A stretch of 64,000 nucleotides of DNA from contig LUGG01000001.1 of the NCBI GenBank assembly GCA_001683735.1, forward strand, positions 3,038,001 to 3,102,000, given 5' to 3'. The notes under the pieces are model-generated. The model made no database searches and had not been told where the DNA came from. It saw only the letters and a program-made list of their open reading frames with translations. Position numbers and translations under genes: made by a program. This document shows, piece by piece, positions 18,801 to 30,800 of the stretch (position 1 is its first letter; the number at the start of each line of letters is the position of its first letter). Source of the stretch: Grifola frondosa (Eukaryota; Basidiomycota; Agaricomycetes; Polyporales; Grifolaceae).

Positions 18801-19379
18801 GGGTTCACCTTCAGTTGCAAGTTCCATATGATAATACAACCGACCCATGATTTTCAGCGCCCACAATTCCATGCTGTGCATCGCCTTCTTCACCTCCTTG
18901 TGGTTGACCGCCTTCAACCGCGCTGCCATCTCCCGACTTGTGAGTGCACACAGACCAACATACGCTATCCGCTGCGCCTCGGTTAACATGTCCTTGGTAG
19001 CTTGCATCTGGCTGAGCGGAGTCATGGCCTTGTCCTCATCAAACAAGTATTTCGTCCGCAATACCACTTCGTCTGAGTCGTCCTCCTCGACCATACGTAG
19101 ACGGGTGTAGTCGCTCTCGTTCTGGTCGACTTTCGAGCGCCATTCACTTCCTTCGAAGTCGATTTCCATTACGTTTCCCGTAGCGTTGCCTATACCTCCC
19201 GCTGAAATATCCTTCTTCGTGGGTGGCATATAATGGTATTTCTTCTGATCCTCCTCGTCGAGCCCTACGGTGAATTCGTCGGCTTCCTGAACGACTGGCA
19301 TATCTTGCCAGCCTTCGTCATCGTCATCGAAGACATCTGGTTCGATGGGAGTAATGGCAGGTGGGCCCATAATCGGCAT
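15834..19379 (-). CDS. DUF726 / TMCO4-family lipase-like membrane protein (Mil1-like)
   Basis: Exons: 19379..18809, 18758..18132, 18079..17809, 17746..17529, 17467..16951, 16892..15834; all introns are 50-62 bp with GT-AG. The product is about 1,085 residues. An acidic N-terminus (DDDDEGWQDMP) is followed by a helical domain. A Gly/Ala-rich membrane hairpin (GLVIGLSAGLLAPVIGAG, residues about 400-480) comes next. An alpha/beta-hydrolase core has the nucleophile elbow GFSLGAR and NPW (residues about 560-700), then YRTFMPLILDQLGFP and DFFDEP. The long Ser/Pro tail has repeated FGG and DPF/DPW motifs. This matches the TMCO4/DUF726 family; the yeast member Mil1 works with clathrin adaptors at the Golgi. 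One base appears missing at 17031-17041. A 3'-end duplicate lies at 13205. Confidence 0.88.
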
Positions 19380-19665
19380 GGTAGGATATGTTTACGATTC
19401 AAATGAATGGAGTGGTGCAGGATCTGTTGAATCGTAGCACTGCTGCACAAGTGATGGGGCTGCCTCGGAGGTGGTCGAGACGCGACTCGGAATAATGCAT
19501 TTTCGCACGCTTGCTGTATTCCATATTGGAAATATGATTAATGACTGGTGGCAAACCATGAAGATCGATTCCAAAATAATGGTGATTGCGAAAATATTCA
19601 TTCTTTGTCTAAGAACATACAGCGATAGGACGGGGAGGACAGTATGCGCGGTGCTCGAATCTGAT

Positions 19666-20325
19666 TTACGTGCTCTTGGCTCTGACTTTGGCTTCTTCTC
19701 TTTCTTTTGCCTTGTTGCGCGACTCTTCGAGCTTCAAGGCGACTTTCACCTTTCTCTGTCGTTTTCGTCGCCCATTTCCTCTCTTAGGGCCCTCGATCGC
19801 AATATCCTCAGCCAGACGACGCTTCCTTCGTGCGACCTCCTCTGCCCTCTGTTTCTCTCGTTTCTTGTCGCGCTTTCGGAGAGTGTTCATGGATGCCTTT
19901 AAGAGTGTCCCATATGCTGCTTGGAATTTCTCCAGCTCTCCTGGCTCAACCTGGAATGAAGCAGTGAAGAATTTTAGGGTGAGGAGTCCGAGAGTAGATA
20001 CGGTTCTCACCCTTGTAGAGAAGTTGGCCTCTTTGCCATTCGTCACTCGAATTAGACATGGATATTCTTTCTCGCCGTCATCTGGAGAGGACATATGTGC
20101 ATCTCCGCCATCATATGTCACTGGAGAAAATAAGAATTATAAGTTCAGAGTGCAGGTAATGTGTGGCATGCGTACGTCGTTTATGGGTGAGCCATATTGA
20201 ACCTGATTTTTCGGACGATTCAAACAATGTACTCAGTTGTCTGAAGAACTAAAAGTGATGGAAGTTAGGCTAGACGACGACTGGAAGCGAAGGAAACATA
20301 CTGTGTCGTTGTCGACCAGCTGCAT
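19666..20325 (-). CDS. SRP14: signal recognition particle subunit SRP14
   Basis: Exons: 20325..20302 (ATG CAG CTG GTC...), 20248..20175, 20120..20011 and 19950..19666; introns are 53-60 bp. The protein begins MQLVDNDT and includes GSIWLTHKR and LTYDGG. It continues with EYPCLIRVTNGK, VEPGELEKFQAAYGTLLKAS and TLRKRDKKREK, then a long basic tail. These segments match SRP14, which with SRP9 forms the Alu domain that slows translation during targeting to the ER. Exon 2 needs one C fewer near 20219-20222 to keep frame; since SRP14 is normally conserved, this is probably a sequence error. Intron 3 has a length divisible by three and no stop, so retention would not break the frame. Divergent from the siroheme synthase gene. 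Confidence 0.92.
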
Positions 20326-20568
20326 TGCTGGTCAACCAGTCAAACCCAAGTGTCATGCGCGGACGTGACGGTGGGTGACAGTGGATTTGTGACTGAGAAT
20401 TTCTGTGCTCGAGAAACCTTAATTTAGGGTCATAAGTTTATCAATGGCACGGGTGTGAATAGGTCGGCGTCTCCCTCGGTGAGAGCAGAATTGCTCATCA
20501 TCGCGAGCACCTGTGTACAGGCTCCTTTCAATTTTCTTAATGTCGAATCACTTTCCTTCGTTACTGCC
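20326..20568. promoter_or_regulatory. shared promoter between SRP14 and siroheme synthase
   Basis: A 243-bp gap between two divergent start codons (20325 on -, 20569 on +). No clear TATA box. A GACGTGACGG stretch near 20363 is the only motif of note. Bidirectional use is inferred from spacing. Confidence 0.5.
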
Positions 20569-22495
20569 ATGGCAGCATTCCCTTCACCAACGGGGGGCGC
20601 ATCCCTCCTTCTGTCTTTCAGACTTCCCAGTAAAACTGTCCTAATCGTTGGTTCCAATCCACTGGCTGCTTCTCGCGCTTTCTCTGCACTGGAAGCAGAC
20701 TCGTCCGTGACTGTCATTGCGAAGGGCGGTGCAAATACTGCCTGCGAAGAGTTGCGATGGAGGGGTGTTGAAGGTCAAGTAAATATACTCGATCTCGACT
20801 TACTACCATGTTCATCTTCAAGCGCGTCGGACGAGGACCACGATGTGGAAGCTTTGGATGCGTACATCTCTGCGTCTGACGGGATTAGCCTTGTCTGTGT
20901 CACAGACACATTGACTGGAACCAATACTGCCGTCCGTCGAACTCGACCTTCCGCTTTACAGATTGCGCGCATCTGTCGGGCGCGAAACATTCCAGTGAAC
21001 ATCACTGACATGCCGGACCTCTGCGACTTCACATTTACATCTACCCACCGCGTTCATGACGCAGATAGTGGGGCTGCGACGTCTCTGCAGATCGGTGTTA
21101 CGACTAATGGCCAGGGATGTCGGTTGGCTAGCCGGTTACGTCGGGACATCGTTGCGAAGTTGCCAAAAGAAGTGGGTGGTGCGGTGATGAAGATGGGCAG
21201 ACTAAGAGCCCTGGCGAAGGTGTCATCCGGAGCAATAGAATATGCAGAGCAGGAGCTGAGCGAAGAGGGCATTGCGACCACCCCGAACGAACCCGTTCCG
21301 CAGAGAGCAGCAAACGAGACAGACATTGAGCGTGTGCGCAGGAGGATGAAGTGGGTTGCACAAGTTAGCGAGTATTGGCCCATTCAGAAATTATCCAAAA
21401 TGTCGGAGGACGAGATGGCAAGCGTGCTGGATGGAAGCGGGGGACTTACGAGCACGTCCTCCTCCGGCTTGAAGGCGCCAGAATCCGGTCTACAGGATCA
21501 CCCGGGAACAGCGAGGTTGACTCATTGCATGCCCTGTCATTGTCCCCTCCTCCACGTCGCGGTAGGATTTTCTTGGTTGGTTCAGGACCAGGTCATCCGT
21601 CGCTGCTTACTCTGGCGACTTATGCGGCGCTCACGAAGCATGCCAACCTTGTCCTATCCGACAAACTTGTGCCTGCTGCGGTCCTGGCATTGATACCTCC
21701 TGAGGTCGATGTACGGATTGCGCGAAAATTCCCTGGGAACGCAGACAGTGCGCAGGCAGAGTTGATGGAAGCCGCCGTAGATGCAGCGAGACGCGGCTTG
21801 ACGGTAGTCAGAGTAAGTCGCGCACGAACGTCCATCGTTGACTTGAGCTCATCGCGATAATAGCTGAAACAGGGTGATCCAACCGTGTATGGCAGAGCAG
21901 GGGAAGAGGTGCTCTATTTCCGCACCCATGGCTTCGAACCTGTTGTTGTTCCTGGAGTCAGTTCTGTCCTTGCAGGCCCCACCTTCGCCGGAATTCCAGT
22001 GACGCAGCGCGGAGCAGCCGAGTCCTTCATCGTGTGTACAGGTGTTGGCAGGCAAGGGAAGGAAGTGAAGCTCCCTGGATATGAACGCGGACGCACATTG
22101 GTCATTCTGATGGGTGTCGCGCGGCTTCCCCAAGTGCTCGAAACGCTTCAGCGCGAATTGCCTGGGACCAACAATGGCTCAGCTTCGCGGAGAGACGGTC
22201 CTGCGTACCCTTCATGCACGCCCATTGCGCTCATTGAGCGCGCCTCGATGCCGACCAACGCGTCATTTGCTCTACATTACGCGACATCGCAGCTGGGCTC
22301 GAAAGTGTCGGCGAACAACGTCCGCCGGGGATGCTCGTGGTCGGGTGGTCAGTGCTATCATTGTGGGCCGCAGGCGATATGAGTATATTGGATGACGAAG
22401 CTCCGGACAAAGACGAAGAGAGAGTAAGAACGTGGCTAGATGGGAAGCTGTGGAGGGTCAACGAAGGATTGGATGCGGAATGGGAAGAATGGTGA
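20569..22495 (+). CDS. MET1: siroheme synthase (precorrin-2 dehydrogenase / uroporphyrinogen-III C-methyltransferase)
   Basis: Starts ATG at 20569 (MAAFPSPTGG); one clear intron at 21813..21863 (GTAAGT...ATAG). The N-terminal Met8-like part has a Rossmann motif (VLIVGSNPLAASRA) and NITDMPDLCDFTF. The C-terminal methyltransferase part has RIFLVGSGPGHPSLLT, LVLSDKLVP, VVRLKQGDPTVYGR across the splice, VVPGVSSVLAGP and RERP-like ASMPDQRV. Together they match the fused siroheme synthase that supplies sulfite reductase with its cofactor. Two single-base shifts are needed: one between 21430 and 21510 and one at 22251-22255 (CCGACC probably CCGGACC). The stop is TGA at 22493-22495. Confidence 0.88.
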
Positions 22496-22932
22496 GCAGA
22501 TATACGATTCGATAATGATACCTGCAACACTTTGTTTGATTCAATGAATCGACGGGAATGCTTATGGAATTGAAGGCGATTTGTATTAGTTGAGAACAGA
22601 GCCCAAGAGTTGTTTCAACGATGCTTACCCCGTGATTCTCTTCCGCTTTTTCTCCCTTTTTCTGTCCCTAAGGAGCACTTTAATAGGACACGAATTATCG
22701 AAAGGAAGCAAAACCCACGACATCGACAATCTACATTTCGTACCTGGCTGGTGCTGGGATTTGCGGATATTCAGTATTTTGTGTATTATCCTTAGTGCAA
22801 ATCTCGTACCTTCACTTTTGGATGGGATTGCAATGCCATTTCCATTTCTGGACATCTAGTTCAACTTCAGGCTCATGGGCGTCTTTCCAGACAGAATATC
22901 CTCAACTGCGATCAGACCATCAACAGCTTAGA
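22496..22932. other. intergenic
   Basis: 3' flank of siroheme synthase and 5' flank of the kinase-like gene. AT-rich; no conserved coding signal seen. Confidence 0.5.
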
Positions 22933-24525
22933 ATGGGCGCAACAAAGACGAGCTTGACGGAATATTTACCAGATGTAAGCTTGTTCTGTCCCGAAGTTCA
23001 GTGTTCCATATGGCTGATGTTCTCTAAAGTTGCCAAATGGCCGTCATTGTTCGGAAGCGCCGAATAGCGCATTCGAAGCGCAACGTTTTTGGATGGCATA
23101 TAGTCCATGGCTCGCAGCCCACGGTTACACACTCTTCGATATGGTAACGGGCAATGGATATATGATCCCTTACTGGGTTCCTCCGTTGGTCGCCGTTTCT
23201 GCGCCGGTACCCTATGCCTTTTACCACCGCGATGAGAATGTACCTGTTACTCCATGGCTGATGGGCGCGGTAGAGGTGGGTTTATGCCTTTCGTGATGAT
23301 AGTTGTCCTTACATTTTACTGAACTGTCAGACTCGCTTTGCTTTCGCGCAAGATGCCCAAGGTCGAAACATTGCGATTAAGGTGATAGAATCAGACTCGG
23401 AGGAAGAAAAGATCTACCAACATCTTCTTCACTGCTCCGAACTTTTCGACCCGGACACATTTGCGAGTGTGTTGCCTCCCATATGTATTCTCCGTTCTAC
23501 ATATCGATTTTCCTTCGTTCTTATGCCCATGTGAGTGGCCATGTGTTTGAGGCCTGGACGCCTCATCAGATACCATGCGCAGGTGGGGTGATCGCCCCTT
23601 CATTAAAAGTATGAAGACCGTTCGACAAGTTATGGACTTCATGACAGATATGCTGAGAGTGGGTAAAGAAATCCGTTGTAAAAGGAATCCTCTGACGCAC
23701 ATGTAGGGTCTCTCATTCCTCCATGACCAGCGAATTGCCCACCGTGTACGTTTCCTCACACATTCTGTCCTACTATTGTTGTTTGATAATTTCGCCACCC
23801 TCATAGGACATTGCGCACACTAATCTGATATCAACTATTTCAGTCCCATTCATTATCTACAGATGAACCAATTGCGGCCTCTCCTAGACAAGCATCGTAG
23901 CTCGTCCCAAGCTCGATATTGCCTATTCGATTTCAACCTGTCAAAGCAATTCCCTTCTGGACAGCCGATCGAGAGCTATCGTTCACCGTCGACGGAGGCG
24001 TTCATTGGGTGGGACTGCTTCCACCCTTGGGACGTCTACCAGGGTGAATTCGATTACAATCCATTTGCATTCGATGTGGCCTGTCTAGGCAAACTTTTCA
24101 TGTTACGTTTTGCCGTAAGTCATAAGTCCTCGCGAACCTATTTCAGCTTGTTACGGTTTGGTACTGATCTGCATTTTCAGGAGGTAGTACCCACAGTTCA
24201 TATGCTAGCACCATTAATCGATCGCATGACAACGCACATTATACCTCAACGCTTTACCGCTGCACAAGCACACGATTTTTGCACAGAAATTGTGCGAGGA
24301 ATGTCAGAAGAGGTGCTTGGTGCCGCAGTCCGCCTGCCTCCTCAAAGTGACAGCAAATTGACTGTGCAGGGTTGTTGGGATAAAGTTCCTCACTCTTTTG
24401 CTACCTTGTGGTCACACTACAGGTCCCCTCCCGTTCCAAAGACCACCCGCTTTCTTCATTGGATCTGTTCTTTCGAGTATGGCAGCCGGTTTGTCAGCTA
24501 TATACGGAAGACACTTCGCATCTAG
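22933..24525 (+). CDS. fungal kinase-like protein, HRDIA-type
   Basis: Exons: 22933..22974, 23030..23275, 23331..23530, 23583..23658, 23707..23743, 23807..24114, 24181..24525. An N-terminal extension (FEAQRFWMAYSPWLAAHGY) precedes the lobe with IAIKVIESDSEEEKIYQHL (VAIK-like Lys, Glu). The catalytic loop HRDIAHTN is formed across the fifth intron. The DFG position reads FDFN, followed by a helical C-lobe with DVACLGKLF. This is a small kinase-like family expanded in Agaricomycetes. Asp and Asn of the catalytic loop are present, but DFG is DFN, so activity is uncertain. One base is missing near 23821-23829. It ends YIRKTLRI at 24525. Substrates unknown. Confidence 0.8.
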
Positions 24526-25040
24526 GTTATATTGTTCAGGCCAATACCTACACGTGCATCCATCTTGTTTTTCTTCGCGGACCCGCTGGAACTCGGATAA
24601 TGCAAATCATTCGGTCAAAATTTCTATTCACATACTGCTATATCACACACGCGTCTCCGCTCAGTTGAGTTTGATTCTCACGATTCTCCAACAGGGCAGT
24701 ATGACTGTGTCGCTGCCGAAATGCAGGTCTTCGAATTCCGCATACGTTCTCCTGATGTGCTCCACAAAGGTATGCCTGTTTTAGGACAAGAATGAGCTTG
24801 CAATCTGATGCGAAAGCAAGGACTAAATCGTGTTCAATGACTCTGCGTGGGGCCGTAATTGGATTCTAGAGCAGCCCACGATGGCTTCAATCTCCTGATG
24901 TTGGTGATAGCGGAATCCAATAATGCAAGTTGGTCCACATGCTATTGTCACCATGATATTTTCCAGCTGCATATAAGGTTGGTCATTCCGAGCTCACTCC
25001 TCAGATCACCTTCCATCTCTCTACCTCGTCCCAGGTTGCA
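24526..25040. other. intergenic
   Basis: Reading frames here are short and AT-rich; nothing supported. It includes the promoter of the next gene. Confidence 0.45.
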
Positions 25041-25975
25041 ATGTCTAAATCTGTCGCAAACCGGCATATAGCTATCAATCCAGATATGGCTCGAGCAATA
25101 GCTCTCGATGCTCTTTGGAGGGTGAGTGCTCAGTGACAAATGCCTCGCTGTCTCCCATGCTGAATATTAATCTCAACCTTACAGGCGCAATCAGCTGGGC
25201 CCAAATATGCTATACTGACCGCTGATTGGGGTGCAGATCAGGGATTCAAAGCCGGCACGCTTGTCATTATAGAGAATCAAGCGACTGTTTCTCGTTCTCC
25301 TGGTGACGCTGTGCGTGCCCCGCATTCATCTCTTGGCATCAATGTTCTGACCTTGAATGCAGCGCGGTATCCATATCGAGCCGCGACCTGATGAATATAC
25401 ATACAAGATAAAGAAATACAAAATTCGCCACAGCTTCCATTCATTTATGTCTCCAGCGTTCGGAAAAGACGTAATTCCGAGTAGAAACCTCTCGTTCACA
25501 AATCCTCTTGCTGATTTGGCAGCGCAACCTATAACATGGAGTGACACTGAGATGGGGAGTGCGGTGCGTCTCAATCCAAATTCCGCATATGTCACCTAAT
25601 TTGCGAGCAGGTGTATGTACTACATAACATAGAGTGGACAGAACGTGGTCGATTAATCAAGATTCCACGAGGAACGCCTTGTACGATAGAGAAATTGGCT
25701 TCTCGAGTGTGTAATCATCTTGTTTTAACTGCCGCATACTGAATTGTTGATTTATCTACCAGGTCGGGAGTCAACAAGGAGTTCGTAACACCTACCAATG
25801 CCGATTCTGGATGCAGCACAACATCCTAGACTTCGATACGAGCAACAGCCACACCTTCTGGATGTACCTGCGTCCCCTGGCTCATGGCGAGCAGCCGACT
25901 ATTCCGAAAGTTCACCCACCTAGCTTGGCCAGACGCTTCCCAGGTCCAGGGGAGGAGTTTAACCCAAGCCGCTGA
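25041..25975 (+). CDS. hypothetical protein, five exons
   Basis: Exons: 25041..25121, 25185..25310, 25363..25563, 25611..25706, 25763..25975, all GT-AG and in frame with no correction needed. The product is about 239 residues. It begins MSKSVANRHIAINPDMARAI and includes AILTADWGADQGF, IEPRPDEYTYKI and WMQQHNILDFDTSNSHTFW, ending EEFNPSR. No signal peptide, membrane segment or known motif is visible. The pattern of clean exons and natural amino-acid usage supports a real gene, but the family is not recognised. It is downstream of and co-directional with the kinase-like gene. Confidence 0.72.
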
Positions 25976-27133
25976 CTCAGGATGCATCAAGCTATTATGG
26001 ATGCTTTTTTATCGACCCGATCGTTCGTTTGTTTCAGCTCTGGCAACATGTTATCTCGCGTCTCCCCCCATGCCTGCAAAAGTTTGCCTGTAGGCTGTGG
26101 TCTGTTTGAGTTTGTCTTCTGTATTGGATATGCGTATCGTAGCAGCTCAGGCTTAGGCAGGACTGCCCAATGAATATGATTATCGCTCTCTCCAAGGGCG
26201 TTGCCAAAGCTAAATAGCACGAACGGATCGAAGCGATTTTTCTCTATTAATTGAATGTCTGATATTCTACGATTGGATCACATGCGTGGGGATACACTCA
26301 TGCACCACCCGCACATGGTCGTGAGCTTGCTACCTTGCAGTCCTGGATCCGATCGTGGATATCTATGATCACGGATGCGCATGTGCCATTATTTGCTTGC
26401 CACCGAATCTATAGAAGGCATTGACACGCCGACATCGTATAAAGCATTGCGCAGGGGTTCTATTCACAATCTTCGTCAACCTCGAGCCAATCAGACTTAC
26501 TACATTCGATGGGTCCGACCGTTACAAAGGAGAACTTGACGGTTGTAGCCACGTCAGCCATAGCCGCAGTGATCCAGACACGCTCTCATTCTGTTTTTAT
26601 GCTTGGAATTTACTCACTGGTGATGATTCCCTTCCAACACTCTCGGAGCAGATCAAAGAGGAAAGAGGCTCCAGCGTCTGATCGTGAGCCGCTCAGTATA
26701 TCGGCCTTATCGTGTGGATGACCATTATGCCCAGTGTTATGACGTACTTACCGCCGATATCAGCAATGAAACGGTGCATACAATATCGAGCGCTCCGCCG
26801 CAGTTCTACGTCAAAAAAAATCAGATGGGTGGTTTGGATTAGAGTACACATTGGAGCTTAGCAGGACAGACGTCCAAGCGACAGACAAGGATAGCGAGCA
26901 TTTGTCCTGTGCCGGGTTCAGTGATTTCCAAGCTAAGTTCAGAGATGACTCCCAACTCTGGGGTAACCCAACATGGCAGATTTGACGGTTTTGTGCATTG
27001 ATAGAGTGGTGAGTATGAGTGGTTCGTGAGTCATAGATTCTATGAATATAAATGTGTATTACAATAATACAGGGGGCACATTGAAGTCCGGCCGGCGGAA
27101 TGTGTAAGGAGTCGAATTTTCTGGGCTGCGGGA
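25976..27133. other. intergenic, no gene recognised
   Basis: About 1.16 kb with only short unsupported frames on either strand. 27000-27133 is the 3' flank of COX20. A small unspliced gene cannot be excluded. Confidence 0.45.
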
Positions 27134-27572
27134 TCAAAACGGTTTCGAGTCTTCCGTTCCTGGTGCATGTTCATGCGCCTTCTTCGCGAATTGTTTCTGC
27201 AGCTGCTCAATAACCTGTTGCACTCGCCTGCGCTCCTCATTGCGCGCACCTCTGTAGGTTGTGCTACGCAAGATGTCAGAGTGGCACGTCCACCCCGACA
27301 ACCAGATATCGTACCATGTACCATGTACACAGCGAGATCAGCATGAAGGTACCTACAGCCCAATTCGAGGCAATGAATACACCTTGAGCCCCATCAGCTT
27401 CAGCAATAAACTATATGTTGGGACGGCGCAGACACGCACTTATGTTCATGCCGCGGATGACCCCAATACCCGCCCCGTTGGCGATGCCGCTCAACAGGCT
27501 GCTTCTCGCGTAAGGGATCTCGTTAATATTCTGCAGATCATCCCATATAGATATTCTCTTACGCGAGGCCAT
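27134..27572 (-). CDS. COX20: cytochrome c oxidase assembly protein COX20
   Basis: Exons 27572..27440, 27382..27322 and 27263..27134; introns of 57 and 58 bp; all phases fit with no frame correction. The product is about 107 residues. MASRKRISIWDDLQNI is followed by IPYARSSLLSGIANGAGIG (first membrane segment with the conserved Pro-x-Ala-Arg). Then comes SNWAVGTFMLISL (second segment) and a charged C-terminus with NEERRRVQQVIEQLQKQ. Two closely spaced membrane segments and these motifs match COX20/FAM36A, an inner-membrane chaperone of Cox2. Splicing at the second intron gives CTCTTYR at the junction, slightly unlike other fungi, so the exact site is less sure. Divergent from SMC4. Confidence 0.87.
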
Positions 27573-27881
27573 TAAGAGGCGGCGATGGATGGGCTCCACT
27601 TGCACATCTTGATCGCCTCCTTAACGTGTTCTCTATGGTATCGGATTGCAACACAATTCTCCTCGAAGGAGGCGGCTCGGACTCTGAAGACGCTGAAGAC
27701 ATGTTCGAGGTGGTTTGGATGCAAGAGTACTGCTCAGGCGGTAGACGGTAGACCCGAGACTGACAGCTGGAACGCGTCGATCACGTGAAATACCGTGACG
27801 TGACGCACCGCGACGCGACCCGTTCAATGCTTCCCAAACTGATTTGTATTTCTTAAAGACAGATATATTGCACCGCACTTG
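27573..27881. promoter_or_regulatory. COX20/SMC4 bidirectional promoter with MCB and E-box motifs
   Basis: 309 bp between the two start codons. ACGCGT (Mlu I cell-cycle box) at 27772-27777 and CACGTG within a TCACGTGA palindrome at 27781-27788, about 100 bp upstream of the SMC4 ATG. MCB boxes drive G1/S expression of replication and chromosome genes in yeasts; that they act here is inference. Confidence 0.45.
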
Positions 27882-30800
27882 ATGCCGCCTCGTCGCTCTA
27901 CTAGAACACGGGCATCCGCAGAACCTCCTTCTGTGGAGCAGCCTGCTTCGTCGAAGCGCAAACGCGTAGATACCCAGGAGGCCGGCCTGGTTAGCCGGGA
28001 AAACCTCAAGCCCACCTCAAGGACACGCAGAGCTGCCTCCACGAGTGCCCCGGGCGCAAAATCACGCGTATCGACACGCTCCAGAAAGTCTTTGGAGGAT
28101 GTTCCGGAGTCAGACGAGGAGGAAGATGGAGATAAGTCCCCCAGACCTACGAAGAAGTCGCGATCATCCCTAGACACCGAGGGGAAGGATCAGAATACGA
28201 GAGAGTAGAGGTGAAGCCGCGAAGTACAAGAAAAGCACCCATGAAGAAGGCAGTAGTGAGGAAGAAGGGGGCGTCCATAAAGGAGGAACCCGACCCGATG
28301 GAAGCTACCTCTACAGGCAGTAAACAAGCTCCCTCGACCGCTCCCAAGCGCTCCGCTCATACTGCTCAAGCTATAGAGGGAGTCGTTGATAATGACCAGG
28401 AGAACCAGTTACCGTCTCCATTTGAAGAGGAGGAACACTCCTTGTTGGAACCACCCAAATCTATTCCTCTGCCACAAACACAGCCTGCCATTCCAGAGGG
28501 CCTCAAGGACCGAAACCCCGTCTCGTTATCCACAAGATGGCGCTTGTCAACTTCAAGAGTTACGCTGGTAGGCAAGAGATTGGACCCTTTCATAAGGTAC
28601 GCTTTCTGCAAGTGCCTCCTCCAGTTTTTAACTCAAAATGTATCATTGCACAGTCATTCTCGGCTATTGTGGGACCGAATGGTTCAGGCAAATCGAACAC
28701 AATTGACGCTCTATTGTTTGTGTTTGGTTATCGTGCCTCAAAGATGAGACAGGGCAAGCTTTCCGAGCTCATTCACAACTCTGCACGTTACCCAGATTTA
28801 GACGAATGCAGCGTCGAGGTGCACTTCCGAGAAATTATTGACCTGGTGAGTCATTCTTCCTAGGTTATTACCAACACCCTTAAATGATCTTCGCCTCCAG
28901 CCCGGTCCTGATGCCTTTGAAGTTGTCCCTGGTTCTAAACTCGTGGTGACGCGGACAGCGTATAAGAACAATTCCAGCAGGTACACGATCAACGGACGCC
29001 AGAGTACCTACTCCGAGGTGCAAACGCTCCTGAAAGGACGCGGAATTGATCTTGATCACAATCGATTCCTCATTCTTCAGGTCTGTGGGTCCTCCTCGTG
29101 CAAATATTCGATCTGATTAAATTGTGGCGACAGGGCGAAGTGGAATCTATTGCGCAGATGAAACCTAAAGGCGCTACTGAGAGTGAGGATGGCCTGCTAG
29201 AGTATCTCGAGGATATCATCGGCACCTCGAAATACAAAGAGCCCATTGATGAAGCACTAGTGGAGATGGAACGTCTCGCCGAGGACCGTGGAGAGAAGCT
29301 CAATCGGCTAAAAATCGTCGAACGAGAGCGGAAGGCGCTCGAGGAAAAGAAGCGCGAGGCAGAAGACTACTTACGGTTGCAGAACGAGCACGTTCGTGCG
29401 TTGTCACGCTTGTGGCAGTGGTATATCTGGAAGTGCCTGATTAACGACGAACAGTTCGCAAGTAATATTGTGCGTTTCAAATTTACCGTGTGTGGATTGC
29501 TGATTTTACACACTTTCTTTCTGCAGACCAAGCTTCAAAAGGAGCTTGAAGACGAGACCGAACGCAACCGTGACGATGTTACACACTTGGAGATGCTTGA
29601 AAGGCACTACAAGGAGCGCGGCGCGCTGTACGAAGTAAGCTATGTCAGTCTTTTCGTAACCGATCCTAACCTCTTTGTAGGAAGTGAAAGCTGCTGCTGC
29701 GGAGGCAGTTAAGGATCTTGCAATTAAAGAGAAGCAACAGGTCGGCCTGGAGGAGAGACGAAAGCATGCCAACAGCAAGGCCAAGAAGTTGAAGAAGTCT
29801 CTGCAAGACGTAAGTCACCGATGTCTTGTGATTTCAAATAAATTCGTGATTGGCAATAATAGGATGCGCACGCACTCTCTGAAGCACTTCGTTCTATTGA
29901 AGACAACTCTGCAAAGATGGAAACGGAGAAGGAGAAAGTCAACCAATTTGAGAAGTCTCTTGCAGCAGAGGAGAAGATTTTGGAAGAGATTCGCGACAGC
30001 TTGAAAGGTTAGATGACCAAATTTGCTTATAGGCAGTAATTGATTTGTACTTGTGACAGATAAGACGCAGGTATTCCACGATCAGATCGAAGTCAAGCAG
30101 AAAGAGCTGCAACCGTGGACCACAAAGATCAATGCCAAACAGGCGGAGATTGACGTCGCTACAAGCGAACGTGACATGCTGTCGAAGAAAGCAGATGCTA
30201 TCAAGATGGCAAGTAAAGAAGCGCAGGCCGCACTAGCACAGCTCAAAGCTGATCAAGAAGCCAAAGTGGATTACATTGTTTACCTCCATAGATAAATGCT
30301 GACACACATATCCAGACTGCAGAGTTGGACGAACTCAAGGCCAATAGATCAGAGAACCAGAAAGAGATCAAAGCAACCGAGAGGAAGCTCCAAGTGAGTT
30401 CCACATACTATTCGTTTTGCAGACGTTGAGCTATGTATATTAGCATACACAAGCTCAAGTACAAGAGCTGCGAACGAAGACGACTTCTGCCCGGCAGAAG
30501 GCTGAAGAAGCCAAGTCCTCGCAAGAGTTAAACAGGTCTCAAAATAAGGTCCTTGACAGCTTGACCCGTCTTAAGAATGCTGGGCGCATCAATGGCTTCC
30601 ACGTATGTCAAATATATATTGCGAATCGTCAGCTCATTTTGTCTCTGTAGGGGCGACTCGGGAGCCTCGGAACTATCCCCGAGAAATATGATGTCGCAAT
30701 CTCCACTGCTTGCCCGGCTCTCAACAATCTTGTCGTAGACAAGGTCGAGCAGGGACAATCGTGCATTGAGTATTTGCGTCAACAGAGCATCGGCCGCGCA

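Noticed and set aside
19600..19680. tRNA-like sequence with a GTGCTCGAATC segment
   Set aside because: No matching A box or acceptor-stem pairing upstream.
19666..20325. SRP14 pseudogene
   Set aside because: One single-base change is the only defect, in a window where other essential genes show the same defect.
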